NCBI GenBank assembly: GCA_937128795.1
Contig: CAKZMQ010000007.1
Coordinates: 248,001 to 312,000, forward strand
DNA from: an uncultured Solirubrobacterales bacterium
GTDB taxonomy: Bacteria; Actinomycetota; Thermoleophilia; Solirubrobacterales; JACPNS01
DNA length: 64,000 nt
Reading direction: 5' to 3'
Position numbers and translations under genes: made by a program. The notes beneath the pieces are model-generated. The model was not told the DNA's origin and made no database searches. It was given only the letters and a program-made list of their open reading frames with translations. Position 1 is the first letter of the stretch; each line of letters starts with the position of its first letter. This document shows, in pieces, positions 36,395-44,806 of this stretch.

Positions 36395-38740
36395 ATGTTG
36401 CACGGTCGCATCGTTGTCGATGACCCCCACATGGGTGAATCCCCCACTTTGGCGATAGTGCACGCCTCCACTCGCGATCCAAAGGTCGAAATCGGGCCAT
36501 CGAGCGGTGGCTGGCGGCTCGCGACGTCCGATCTCAAAATGGGGATCGCGATCATCACGCGATCGAGCCAGATCCTCGAGGTCAACGCTCCGTTGGCAAG
36601 CATGCTCGAAGTCGATGCCGACCTCTTGACGAGCCGCGTCCGGCAGGCCGACGGCGACACCACACTTGTGCGGCTTCAACAGGATTTCAGCGCAGTGGCG
36701 ACCGCTGGGCCCGGTCAGTACGAAATCTTGATTCACCGCAGCAGCGGCGAGGCATTCCCCGCCGAGGTGCGCGTAATGGCGCTGGAGAACGACGATCCGA
36801 CGCAACCCGACGCGCTCCTATGCTCGATCACCGACCGCTCGATCGAAGAGGCCGAAGTCGAGCGATTGACTCGCAACGAACTGCGCGCAACTCAGGCGCT
36901 GAATTCGTTCCCCGAATCAATTGCGATCCTCGACGCCGACGGCGTGATCCTTGCGAACAACAAGGCTTGGGATCGTTTCGCGCTTGAAAACGGCGGTGAG
37001 ATCTCGGCGGTCGGACCGGGGACCAACTACTTGGATGTCTGCGGGCGAGCCGGTGCGAGTTGCGAGGACGCACGCATCGCGGGGCGCGGAATCCGCGACG
37101 TGATCAGCGGAAAATCGCACGAGTTCAGATTTGAATACGAGTGCCATTCATCCAGCGAAAAACGCTGGTTCGAACTGAGTGTCTCGCGTTTTCGTGAACT
37201 CGGCGAGAGCCGCGTGGTCGTCTGCCACGAAAACATCACGCAACGACGCGTCGCAACCGACCAGCTCGCGCTGCAGGCCCAACTGCTTGCTGAAGTTCAC
37301 GCGGCCGTCGTCGCCTGTGACTTGGGCGGAAAGATCATCTACTGGAGTCGCGGGGCGACTGAACTGCTCGGTCACGATCCCGACTCGGTACTCGGTCGCG
37401 AGCTCAGCGAGATGCTCGACGGATTTCCGGAGACGGAATGTGAAGACGACTGCGCGTGGGAGCCGCAAAGTCGAGAGGCGCAGATCCCGTTGGTTCGAGC
37501 TGATGGTGTCGAATTCACTGCACAGTTGAGCGAAAACCCGTTCAAGGACCCTCGGGGCGCGGTCGCCGGAACTATCACGATCGTCACCGACGTTTCCGAG
37601 CGGGCAGCGCGCGAACAGCAGCTGGCCAGCTCATACGAATACATGCTCACAGTCAGCCAAAGCATCGGCGACGGCCTGTTCACGCTCGATCACGAGGGCT
37701 GCGTTATCAACATGAACCCCTCGGCCGAACGGCTGCTCGGCTGGAGTGAGATCGAGTTGATGGGCAAACCGATACTCGACGCGATCGGCTACGAACTCAA
37801 CCTCTCCGATCGAAACGGAGTTTGGGCCACTCGAGTCGAGGATGACTACTTCCAGACTCGCGACGGACGTCAGATTCCGGTCGCTCACACGACTTCGCCG
37901 TTCGAGACGGACGGCGGAATCTCCGGCGCAGTCGTCACGTTCACGGACATAACCACGCAGAAGCTCGAACATAAGCGTTTGGAGCTGGAGATCGAGGATG
38001 CGATCTGGGTGGAGCGCATCAATCGTGCGTTCGAACTCGACCAGTTCGACCTGCACGTCCAACCGATTTTCGACGTTTCGACCGGTCAGCACACGCAGAA
38101 CGAACTGCTGCTTCGAATGCACGACAAAGACGGCCTGCTCGTCCCACCAAGAGACTTTCTGCCGGCCGCAGAACGCCAGGGCTTGATCCAGGAGATCGAT
38201 CGCTGGGTGGTCCGGCGCGCCGCAAACCTGGCGGGCGAAGGACATCCCGTGGAATTCAACCTCTCAGCGGGTTCGCTTTGCGACCCCGAACTCGCTGACT
38301 TCATCATTGACGAGATGGAGGCTGCCGGAGCCGACCCCACCAAGGTGGTTGTGGAGATCACGGAGACCGCGATCGTTGAGAACGATGAATCTGCGGAAGA
38401 CATCCTGAGAAAGCTCCGCGTGAACGGCTTTCGGATCGCGCTCGATGATTTTGGTACCGGCTACGGGTCGTTCACCTACCTCAAGAACCTGCCGGTTGAT
38501 TACTTGAAGATCGACATCGAGTTCATCCGAGACCTCCCGACCAACGAGAGCAGCAGAAGCGTCGTGGAGGCATGCGTTCGGCTTGCCAAAAGCTTCGGCC
38601 TGACAACCGTCGCGGAGGGCGTCGAGGATTTGGACACCGTTGCGTTGCTCGGTCAGATGGGCGTCGATCAGATGCAGGGCTTCGCGCTTGGCGAGCCGGA
38701 ACCGTTTTTCATCGAGAAGCAGAGCTACGAGAACGGCTGA
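36395..38740 (+). CDS. Multi-PAS / EAL-domain c-di-GMP phosphodiesterase-like protein
   Basis: 781 aa from the ATG at 36395 (the ATG at 36429 is also possible). Several PAS-like modules fill residues about 45-545 (SQILEVNAPLASML; AVVACDLGGKIIYWSRGATELLG; GLFTLDHEGCVINMNPSAERLLGW) and a C-terminal EAL domain spans about 555-775. No GGDEF domain is present. The EAL signature is ELL, but the Mg-binding Glu is kept, as are FNLSAGSL, VEITETA, LDDFGTGYGS, the YLKID lysine, VAEGVED and MQGF, so it is probably an active phosphodiesterase. It sits inside the normally contiguous infC-rpmI-rplT block on the opposite strand. Confidence 0.87.
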   Translation: MLHGRIVVDDPHMGESPTLAIVHASTRDPKVEIGPSSGGWRLATSDLKMGIAIITRSSQILEVNAPLASMLEVDADLLTSRVRQADGDTTLVRLQQDFSAVATAGPGQYEILIHRSSGEAFPAEVRVMALENDDPTQPDALLCSITDRSIEEAEVERLTRNELRATQALNSFPESIAILDADGVILANNKAWDRFALENGGEISAVGPGTNYLDVCGRAGASCEDARIAGRGIRDVISGKSHEFRFEYECHSSSEKRWFELSVSRFRELGESRVVVCHENITQRRVATDQLALQAQLLAEVHAAVVACDLGGKIIYWSRGATELLGHDPDSVLGRELSEMLDGFPETECEDDCAWEPQSREAQIPLVRADGVEFTAQLSENPFKDPRGAVAGTITIVTDVSERAAREQQLASSYEYMLTVSQSIGDGLFTLDHEGCVINMNPSAERLLGWSEIELMGKPILDAIGYELNLSDRNGVWATRVEDDYFQTRDGRQIPVAHTTSPFETDGGISGAVVTFTDITTQKLEHKRLELEIEDAIWVERINRAFELDQFDLHVQPIFDVSTGQHTQNELLLRMHDKDGLLVPPRDFLPAAERQGLIQEIDRWVVRRAANLAGEGHPVEFNLSAGSLCDPELADFIIDEMEAAGADPTKVVVEITETAIVENDESAEDILRKLRVNGFRIALDDFGTGYGSFTYLKNLPVDYLKIDIEFIRDLPTNESSRSVVEACVRLAKSFGLTTVAEGVEDLDTVALLGQMGVDQMQGFALGEPEPFFIEKQSYENG

Positions 38741-38758
38741 ACGGCCGTCGGGGCCTAA

Positions 38759-39523
38759 TCAGCCTTCGGAGCTGTTTTCTTTGGAGGTCTGCTCCGCTGG
38801 CTCCTGAGCAGCCGGAGTTTGACCGCCGTTTGCCTCGGCGGCTTCCGCAGCTTCGGCTGCCCGCATCGCAGCAACGCGTTCCTCGTGCGCCTTGGCCTCT
38901 GCGGCCTTGCGCTCGCGCTTGGCCTTCTTGGAGGCCTCTTCCTGCTTGGCGACCTCGTCGGCGTGGGATTTGACAGCCTCTTTGGTCGGACCGAGCACCA
39001 TCGTCATGTTGCGGCCCTCCTGCAGTGGGTGCTGCTCGATCTGACCAAGATCCTTGACCTCTTCGGCCATTTTCATCAGCAGTTCACGGCCGCGTTCTGG
39101 ATGTTCGCGCTCACGACCGCGGAACATGATCGTCACCTTGACCTTGTCTGCGTGTTTGAGAAATCGCACGACGTGGCCTTTTTTGGTGTCGTAGTCGTGT
39201 GTGGCGATTTTTGGACGAAGCTTTATCTCGCGGATCGTGATCTGCGTCTGGTGCTTCTTGGCCGACTTGGCCTTCTGCGCCTGCTCGTACTTGTACTTGG
39301 AGTAGTCGAGGACGCGGCATACCGGCGGACGGGAGTCGGGTGCGACTTCGACGAGGTCGAGGTCTCGCTCCTGCGCGTACTTCAAGGCTTCCTCCGTCGG
39401 AAGCACACCGATCTGCGAGCCATCGTCTCCGATCAAGCGCACTTCCTTGACGCGGATGCGCTCGTTGATGCGCGTGTTGTCCCGCTCCGGGGGACGACGG
39501 TCAAACCTGCGAGGAAGTGCCAC
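38759..39523 (-). CDS. infC: Translation initiation factor IF-3 with extended C-terminus
   Basis: IF-3 N- and C-domains ([53 protein letters not shown]) occupy about 18-185. A charged, alanine/lysine/glutamate-rich tail of about 65 residues follows ([22 protein letters not shown], then [10 protein letters not shown]), longer than E. coli IF-3. Start is a GTG with no good Shine-Dalgarno; IF-3 genes often use rare starts for autoregulation. Its stop faces that of the PAS-EAL gene 18 bp away. Confidence 0.95.
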   Translation of the reverse strand: MALPRRFDRRPPERDNTRINERIRVKEVRLIGDDGSQIGVLPTEEALKYAQERDLDLVEVAPDSRPPVCRVLDYSKYKYEQAQKAKSAKKHQTQITIREIKLRPKIATHDYDTKKGHVVRFLKHADKVKVTIMFRGREREHPERGRELLMKMAEEVKDLGQIEQHPLQEGRNMTMVLGPTKEAVKSHADEVAKQEEASKKAKRERKAAEAKAHEERVAAMRAAEAAEAAEANGGQTPAAQEPAEQTSKENSSEG

Positions 39524-39633
39524 TAGCTAGCGCCTACTGCCGAGGCGGACGCAATGCGTGCCGAGACCACGGTCTGGGTCGGATTTGTTGGCGCTGTGAA
39601 AAACAAGTGGACCAAGGATAACCGAGATCGTAA

Positions 39634-41556
39634 TCAGCGTTCGCGGTGAGCAACTTCTTCGCGAAGTTTTTCGATCGTTTCGCCGATGTCGGCGCGCTCG
39701 CCGTCGCCTTCATCGTGACGTTTCCGCGGCGCGACGGAGTCGGTCTGAATCTCTTCGTCGCCGACCACCCACATGTACGGTGCCTTGGCGAGTTCGGCCT
39801 CGCGAATCTTCTTGCCGACAGATTCGGTGCGCTCGTCGACGTGCGCGCGCATGCCGGCGTCGAGCAGTCTGCCGGCGAGCTCGTTGGCGTAGTCATTGTG
39901 CTTGTCAGAAACCGGGATGATCTGCACCTGGATCGGCGCGAGCCAGAGCGGGAAGTCGCCGCCGTAGTGCTCGATCAGGATGCCGATGAAGCGCTCGAAG
40001 CTGCCGAACAGCGCGCGGTGGATCATCACCGGCCGCTGCTCCTCGTTGTTTGCACCGGTGTACGTCAGATCGAATCGCTCGGGCATCGAATAGTCGAGTT
40101 GCACAGTGCCGAGTTGCCAGCTACGGCCGAGTGAATCCTTCATGTGAAGGTCGATCTTCGGGCCGTAGAAGGCACCATCGCCGGGATTGACCTCGTACTC
40201 GAGCCCTTCCTCCTGGAGCGCATTCTCAAGCGCGGCCTCCGCGCGATCCCACATCTCGTCGGTGCCAACACGCTGTTCCGGTCGAGTTGAAAGTTCAAGT
40301 CGCGGTTCGAAACCGAAGATCTCGTAGATGAAGAAGCCGAACCTGAGGCACTCGATCACCTCCTGCTGCACCTGCTCCTCCGTACAGAAGATGTGCGCGT
40401 CGTCCTGCGTGATATGGCGGACGCGCATCAGGCCGTGGAGCGTGCCCGATGGTTCGTGTCGGTGGACCAGTCCGTCCTCGGAATAGCGGATCGGCAGGTC
40501 GCGGTAGCTGCGGCGCTCGTTCTTGTATATCTGGAGGTGTGCAGGGCAGTTCATCGGCTTGATGCCCATCGGCCTGTCCTCGACGTCGGTGAAATACATG
40601 TTGTCGCGGTACTTGTCCCAGTGGCCGCTGATCTTCCACAGTTCGACGTCGAGCAGGATCGGTGTCTTCACGCGGTGGTATCCGCGTCGCGCGTTCTCCT
40701 TCGACCAGAGTTCCTGCAGTGAACTCCAGATCTTCATGCCGTTTGGGTGCCAGAACGGAGATCCGGGAGAAAGTTCGTTGAAGTGGAAGAGGTCGAGCTG
40801 CTTGCCGAGGCGACGGTGATCGCGCTTCTTGGCCTCCTCGATCATCGCGAGGTGCTCCTTGAGGTCATCCTTGCTCAGGAACGCCGTGCCATAGATACGT
40901 GTGAGCATCGTGCGGTTGGCGTCACCGCGCCAGTAGGCACCGGCGATGCTTGTGAGTTTGAAGGCCTTGATCTTGCTCGTGTCGGTCGCGTGAGGCCCAC
41001 GGCAGAGATCGGTGAACGGTCCGTTCGTGTAGAGGCTGACGGTTTCGGCGCCTTCGTTCTTGATCAGATCTTCGATCAGCTCGACCTTGTAGTCCTGACC
41101 CTCTCGCGTGAACTTGTCCATCGCGTCGCCGGTCGAGATGTCTTCGCGCGTGAAGACCTCCTTGGCCTTGATGTGCTCACGCATCTTCGCCTCGATGCGC
41201 TCGAAGTCGGCGTCGCTGACCTCGGCGCCCTCGGGAAACTCGAAGTCGTAGTAGAAACCGTTCTCGATCGGCGGTCCGATGCTGATCTTCACGCCCGGGT
41301 AGAGCTCCATCACCGCGGCGGCGAGCACGTGAGCGGTGTCGTGGCGGACGAGCTCGAGCGCCTCGGGCGATTTGCCCGTAATGATGCTGATCTGAGCCCC
41401 GTCCGGCAGCTCGCGACCAAGGTCGCGAAGCTCGCCGTTGACCTCTATCGCGAGCGCTGCGCGGGCCAGACCCTCGCCGATTGCAAGCGCGGCGTCTCCC
41501 CCGGTCGCGCCCTCAGCGAGTTCAAGCACCGTCCCATCTGGAAGCATGACGTTCAT
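39634..41556 (-). CDS. thrS: Threonyl-tRNA synthetase
   Basis: Class II synthetase. Domains in order: N-terminal TGS (MLPDGTVLELAEGATGGDAA), the editing domain with HDTAHVLAAAV and FTDLCRGPH, the catalytic core (MNCPAHLQIYK with zinc Cys, RYSEDGLVHRHEPSG, TQDDAHIFC, MIHRALFGSFERFIGILIEHYGG) and the anticodon-binding domain. The track ORF starts 64 residues too early in a repeat region; the ATG at 41556 gives 640 aa and has TAGGAT eight bases upstream, so it is probably leaderless. Confidence 0.96.
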   Translation of the reverse strand: MNVMLPDGTVLELAEGATGGDAALAIGEGLARAALAIEVNGELRDLGRELPDGAQISIITGKSPEALELVRHDTAHVLAAAVMELYPGVKISIGPPIENGFYYDFEFPEGAEVSDADFERIEAKMREHIKAKEVFTREDISTGDAMDKFTREGQDYKVELIEDLIKNEGAETVSLYTNGPFTDLCRGPHATDTSKIKAFKLTSIAGAYWRGDANRTMLTRIYGTAFLSKDDLKEHLAMIEEAKKRDHRRLGKQLDLFHFNELSPGSPFWHPNGMKIWSSLQELWSKENARRGYHRVKTPILLDVELWKISGHWDKYRDNMYFTDVEDRPMGIKPMNCPAHLQIYKNERRSYRDLPIRYSEDGLVHRHEPSGTLHGLMRVRHITQDDAHIFCTEEQVQQEVIECLRFGFFIYEIFGFEPRLELSTRPEQRVGTDEMWDRAEAALENALQEEGLEYEVNPGDGAFYGPKIDLHMKDSLGRSWQLGTVQLDYSMPERFDLTYTGANNEEQRPVMIHRALFGSFERFIGILIEHYGGDFPLWLAPIQVQIIPVSDKHNDYANELAGRLLDAGMRAHVDERTESVGKKIREAELAKAPYMWVVGDEEIQTDSVAPRKRHDEGDGERADIGETIEKLREEVAHRER

Positions 41557-41585
41557 CGGTCGCGATCCTAGACCACCAATCCCCC

Positions 41586-41626
41586 ACAACTTTGTAAAAC
41601 CAGGTTCCCCTTTTGCAAACCTTGTT
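41586..41626 (-). repeat. Copy 2 of the GGTTCC hairpin repeat, upstream of thrS
   Basis: ACAACTTTGTAAAACCAGGTTCCCC differs from 8723-8747 at one base; the right arm (CAAACCTTGTT) is more diverged. On the minus strand it would form a hairpin followed by TTTT, like the terminator at 8723, but no minus-strand gene lies upstream: the neighbour is divergent. It sits about 15 bp upstream of the predicted thrS -10. Confidence 0.65.
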
Positions 41627-41785
41627 TTCTGGTTGGGGTGGGGAGACGATCGTTCGATTTGAGGATGCATCGGTCCTCTGCTCACTTTATGATCGCCTGA
41701 GTTGTCGGAATCAGGTACTGAGGCTGATCCGGCAGGTTCGCCCTCCACCCCAGTCCGAACGAATCATTGAGAAAGGCTCTCGCCA

Positions 41786-42508
41786 ATGTCATATGAACCC
41801 GCAGGAACGGTCGTCGTGCCGCCTGACAAGGCCGTATTCACGGTCGACTACGAAGAAAAGCGCAGTCGACTGACCACGTTTTTCCGTCTCATCACCGTGA
41901 TTCCTCACGTGATCTGGCTGATGCTCTACGGAATCGTCGCGAGTTTTGCGGTGATCTTCGCGTGGTTTGCAATCGTCTTCACTGCCAAGTTCCCGGCCGG
42001 GCTCTACAGCTTCGTCGAGGGCTACTTGCGGTATTACGCACGCGTCGTCGCCTACGCATATCTGGCCACCGACAAGTTTCCGCCGTTCACCGGCAGCCGC
42101 GACGAGCCATATGCCGCCAATTTGGACATCGGTCCTGCGCTTGAGAAGTACAGCCGCTGGAAGACATTCTTCCGTGGGATCCTGATCATCCCGTTCTACA
42201 TCGTGGCCTACGTGTTCCAGATCATCTACCAGTTGGTCGCGATCATCTGCTGGTTCGCGATCGTGATCATGGGCAAGCAGCCGAAGGGCCTGCAGGACGC
42301 GCTGCTGTTCGGTCTTAGCTACCCGGTGCGTTTGATGACGTACTACTGCCTATTGACCGAGGCGTGGCCGACCGAGTTCACCGACGACGCGGTGCAGGAC
42401 GATCTCGCGTCACTGGGTGCGGCTCCCGCCGCCGCCGCAGCTCCGTCAATGCCAGAACCACCTGCTCCTCCGCCACCTCCCACGCCGCCTGCGCCTCCGG
42501 CGCAGTAG
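41786..42508 (+). CDS. DUF4389-family membrane protein with proline-rich tail
   Basis: 240 aa. Two hydrophobic hairpins: about 33-65 (LITVIPHVIWLMLYGIVASFAVIFAWFAIVF) and about 130-165 (GILIIPFYIVAYVFQIIYQLVAIICWFAIVIMG), each followed by a conserved K.P.G/Y segment (TAKFPAGLYSF; GKQPKGLQDAL). That is the duplicated DUF4389 layout. The tail is PPAPPPPPTPPAPPAQ-like. Function unknown. AAAGG Shine-Dalgarno; followed by a strong terminator. Confidence 0.85.
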   Translation: MSYEPAGTVVVPPDKAVFTVDYEEKRSRLTTFFRLITVIPHVIWLMLYGIVASFAVIFAWFAIVFTAKFPAGLYSFVEGYLRYYARVVAYAYLATDKFPPFTGSRDEPYAANLDIGPALEKYSRWKTFFRGILIIPFYIVAYVFQIIYQLVAIICWFAIVIMGKQPKGLQDALLFGLSYPVRLMTYYCLLTEAWPTEFTDDAVQDDLASLGAAPAAAAAPSMPEPPAPPPPPTPPAPPAQ

Positions 42509-42534
42509 TTGGCTGAATCGCATCGCATGAAATT

Positions 42535-42565
42535 GAGGGTCGGCCAAGTGGTCGGCCCTCTTTTT
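42535..42565 (+). terminator. Intrinsic terminator of the DUF4389 gene
   Basis: GAGGGTCGGCC-AAGT-GGTCGGCCCTC (11 bp stem with two G-U pairs) followed by TTTTT. Confidence 0.92.
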
Positions 42566-42608
42566 CTGTCGCGGGTTCGTTTCGGCGAGGTCTGGCCGCG
42601 CTTGACTA

Positions 42609-43004
42609 CTAGTAGTTCCCGCAGTAGCGAGTGACCGCGCCGTCGTCGATCTGCACGTTGATGCGGTCGGTGCGAAAATCGAGCGTCACCACCTGCTGCT
42701 CACCGTCGACCACGACAGTCCTGACCGTTTGGTCGATCGACTCGGCGAAATCCTCCGCATCAGAGAGCAATTTGCCTTCGATGTCTGAGAGCTCAAAGCC
42801 TTCGGGTGTGCCCTGCTCGCAGAGATACTCGACCTCAGACGTTGCGCCTGAGTCGCCGTGAGTCTCGCCGCTGCCGGTGCGCTCCGCGTCGGCGACGAGG
42901 ATCACGACCATCGCGATTACGGCGATCACCGCGAAGAAAATTGCTGGCCAATGGGCGCGTGAGGCGTGCGGACCATGGTTGTGGGGTTTGCGGTGGTGCA
43001 TCAT
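42609..43004 (-). CDS. Membrane-anchored protein with I78 inhibitor-like domain
   Basis: 131 aa. A His-rich N-terminus (MMHHRKPHNHGPHASRAHW) precedes one hydrophobic helix (IFFAVIAVIAMVVILVADA, about 22-40) and an extracytoplasmic domain. The C-terminal part, VTLDFRTDRINVQIDDGAVTRYCG, matches the tail pattern of peptidase inhibitor I78 (YR..R.N...D..G.V..V.CG). If right, it would restrain an extracellular serine protease. The family call is tentative. Confidence 0.55.
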   Translation of the reverse strand: MMHHRKPHNHGPHASRAHWPAIFFAVIAVIAMVVILVADAERTGSGETHGDSGATSEVEYLCEQGTPEGFELSDIEGKLLSDAEDFAESIDQTVRTVVVDGEQQVVTLDFRTDRINVQIDDGAVTRYCGNY

Positions 43005-43027
43005 TCGCCCAGACTAACGGCGGCTGA

Positions 43028-43525
43028 CTACGTCGTGCGGCGCGAGAGGTGGTAGAGCGCAATTCCCGCGGCAACCGAGACATTCAGGGATTCCTTCCGG
43101 CCGTATTGAGGTATCTCCAGTGTCGCGTCGCAACTTGACACCACAGCTTTGGGGAGGCCATCGGTTTCGCTGCCCAGAACCAGCGCAAACTCGGCGATCG
43201 GCAACTCGTAGTCGAATAGGTTGATCGCCTCGATTGATTGCTCGAGTGCGACTATTGCGGTGGCGCTTGGCAGGCGCTGAATGGCCTGCTGCGTAGTCGG
43301 TGCATGCGAGATACTCAGGGAGTTCTGAGCGCCGAGTGCCGTTTTCGCTATCGACTTGCTGTTGGCGGAAATGACGACCGGCGATCGATCGTCTTCCTCG
43401 CCCAGGTCGGGATATGGCGTTATCCCCACGCACACGAGTTCGCCGCCGCCCACCGCATCGAGCGTCCGCATGATCGACCCTACGTTGTAGGTGCTGCGAA
43501 TGTTGTCCAGGATCACAACCGGCAT
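43028..43525 (-). CDS. SpoU-family RNA methyltransferase (second copy)
   Basis: 165 aa, a minimal SPOUT domain without the N-terminal domain of the paralogue at 34884. Motifs: DNIRSTYNVGSIMRTLDAVG, LVLGSETDGLPKAV and QYGRKESLNVSVAAGIALYHL. Similar stand-alone proteins methylate tRNA or rRNA riboses; the target cannot be named. It stands 102 bp from the next gene on its strand's downstream side, with its start 135 bp from the acyl-CoA dehydrogenase stop. Confidence 0.85.
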   Translation of the reverse strand: MPVVILDNIRSTYNVGSIMRTLDAVGGGELVCVGITPYPDLGEEDDRSPVVISANSKSIAKTALGAQNSLSISHAPTTQQAIQRLPSATAIVALEQSIEAINLFDYELPIAEFALVLGSETDGLPKAVVSSCDATLEIPQYGRKESLNVSVAAGIALYHLSRRTT

Positions 43526-43660
43526 GCCGCGATCCTAAGCGGCGAACGTCGTCGCGGCTTGGCAACGATGGAAACTGCCGCGTGCCCTGTCCGCGAGGCG
43601 TGCCGCATGGACAGGGCATGCGGCGGTACGCCGCTTGCGAATCAGGTTTCGATCAGCGAT

Positions 43661-44806
43661 TCAGAGACCGAGCGTCGCGCCGATGATCTCGCGCTGAATT
43701 TCGCTGGTGCCGGCGAAGATCGTGCCGACGAGACCGGCGCGGACGTGCTTCTCCATGTCGTACTCCAGCGCATATCCGTAGCCGCCCATCATCTGCATGC
43801 CCTCGAGTGAGATCTGTTTGGCGACCTCGGTGCTCTTGAGCTTGGCCATCGATGCTTCTTTGGCGAATACGCGGTTCGGGTCTTCGTCGATCGCCTGCGC
43901 GATGTCGTAGATCAGCAGACGCAGACATTCGAGCTCGGTCGCCATGTCGGCAATGCGGTGCTTGAGCGCCTGGAAGGTGCCGATCGGCTTGCCGAACTGC
44001 TCGCGCTCCTTGACGTAACTCAGCGTGTCGTCGAACGCGCGCTGTGCGATGCCGAGGTACATACCCGAGAGGATGATCCGCTCGCTGTTGAGGCCTGTCA
44101 TCAACTGCATCCAGCCCTTGCCCTCTTCGCCGAGCAGCGATGTGTCGGGAACGAAGCAGTCGGTGAAGAACACGTCGTTCACCTCGTGCGGGCCGGCGAG
44201 CGTCGGAATCGGGTGGATTTCCATACCTTCGGTGCCAGCCGGCACTCCGAGCATCGTGATGCCCTCGTGCTTGGGGCCATCGTTGTCGGTACGGACAATC
44301 GTCAGGATGTTCGACGCGATCGGCGCGTTTGAACACCAGGTCTTCTGCCCGTTGATCACGTATCCGCCATCGACCTTGTCGGCCTTGCAAGTCAACGAGC
44401 CGACGTCCGATCCTGCGCCGGGTTCACTCATCACGATCGCCTCTACGTTGCCCTCGCAGATTCCGCCGAGGATGTTCTGTTTCTGCTCCTCGGTCCCGTG
44501 ACGCTCATATGCGCCCTGGACAATCGCGGTCGTGCCGAAACCCGCCGCCGGGATCATTCCTTTGGCGATGCCCTCCAGGAAGATCGTCTGGTCGACGACC
44601 GTCCCACCGGCTCCACCGTATTCCTCGGGCACGGACACGCCCGTCCAGCCGAGCTCGCCGAGCTTGCGCATGATGTCCATGTTGGTGGGCTCGGTGCCCT
44701 CGGCGGTCAGCTTGTGCCGCTGCTCCATCGTGCCGCACTCGCGCTCGGCGAACTCGCTGATCGCCTCGCGAAAAGCGTTCTGTTCTGACGTGAATTTGAC
44801 CGGCAT
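43661..44806 (-). CDS. Acyl-CoA dehydrogenase
   Basis: FAD enzyme, 381 aa: SEPGAGSDVGSLTCKAD (flavin binding), GYVINGQKTWCSNA, REQFGKPIGTFQALKHRIADM and GTIFAGTSEIQREII at the end. In medium-chain enzymes the last motif holds the catalytic Glu (EGTS-type); here it is Ala, and a Glu occurs in LNSERIILSG. That matches the isovaleryl-/long-chain-type layout in which the base comes from the other helix. The substrate is unknown. Start overlaps the thiolase stop (TGATG), so the two are one operon. Confidence 0.92.
   Translation of the reverse strand: MPVKFTSEQNAFREAISEFAERECGTMEQRHKLTAEGTEPTNMDIMRKLGELGWTGVSVPEEYGGAGGTVVDQTIFLEGIAKGMIPAAGFGTTAIVQGAYERHGTEEQKQNILGGICEGNVEAIVMSEPGAGSDVGSLTCKADKVDGGYVINGQKTWCSNAPIASNILTIVRTDNDGPKHEGITMLGVPAGTEGMEIHPIPTLAGPHEVNDVFFTDCFVPDTSLLGEEGKGWMQLMTGLNSERIILSGMYLGIAQRAFDDTLSYVKEREQFGKPIGTFQALKHRIADMATELECLRLLIYDIAQAIDEDPNRVFAKEASMAKLKSTEVAKQISLEGMQMMGGYGYALEYDMEKHVRAGLVGTIFAGTSEIQREIIGATLGL

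Noticed and set aside
41557-41785. T-box leader for thrS
   Set aside because: A GGGGTGGAGGGCGAACC stretch faintly resembles the T-box AGGGTGGNACCGCG, but key bases differ, no Stem I is visible and a leaderless start is predicted.
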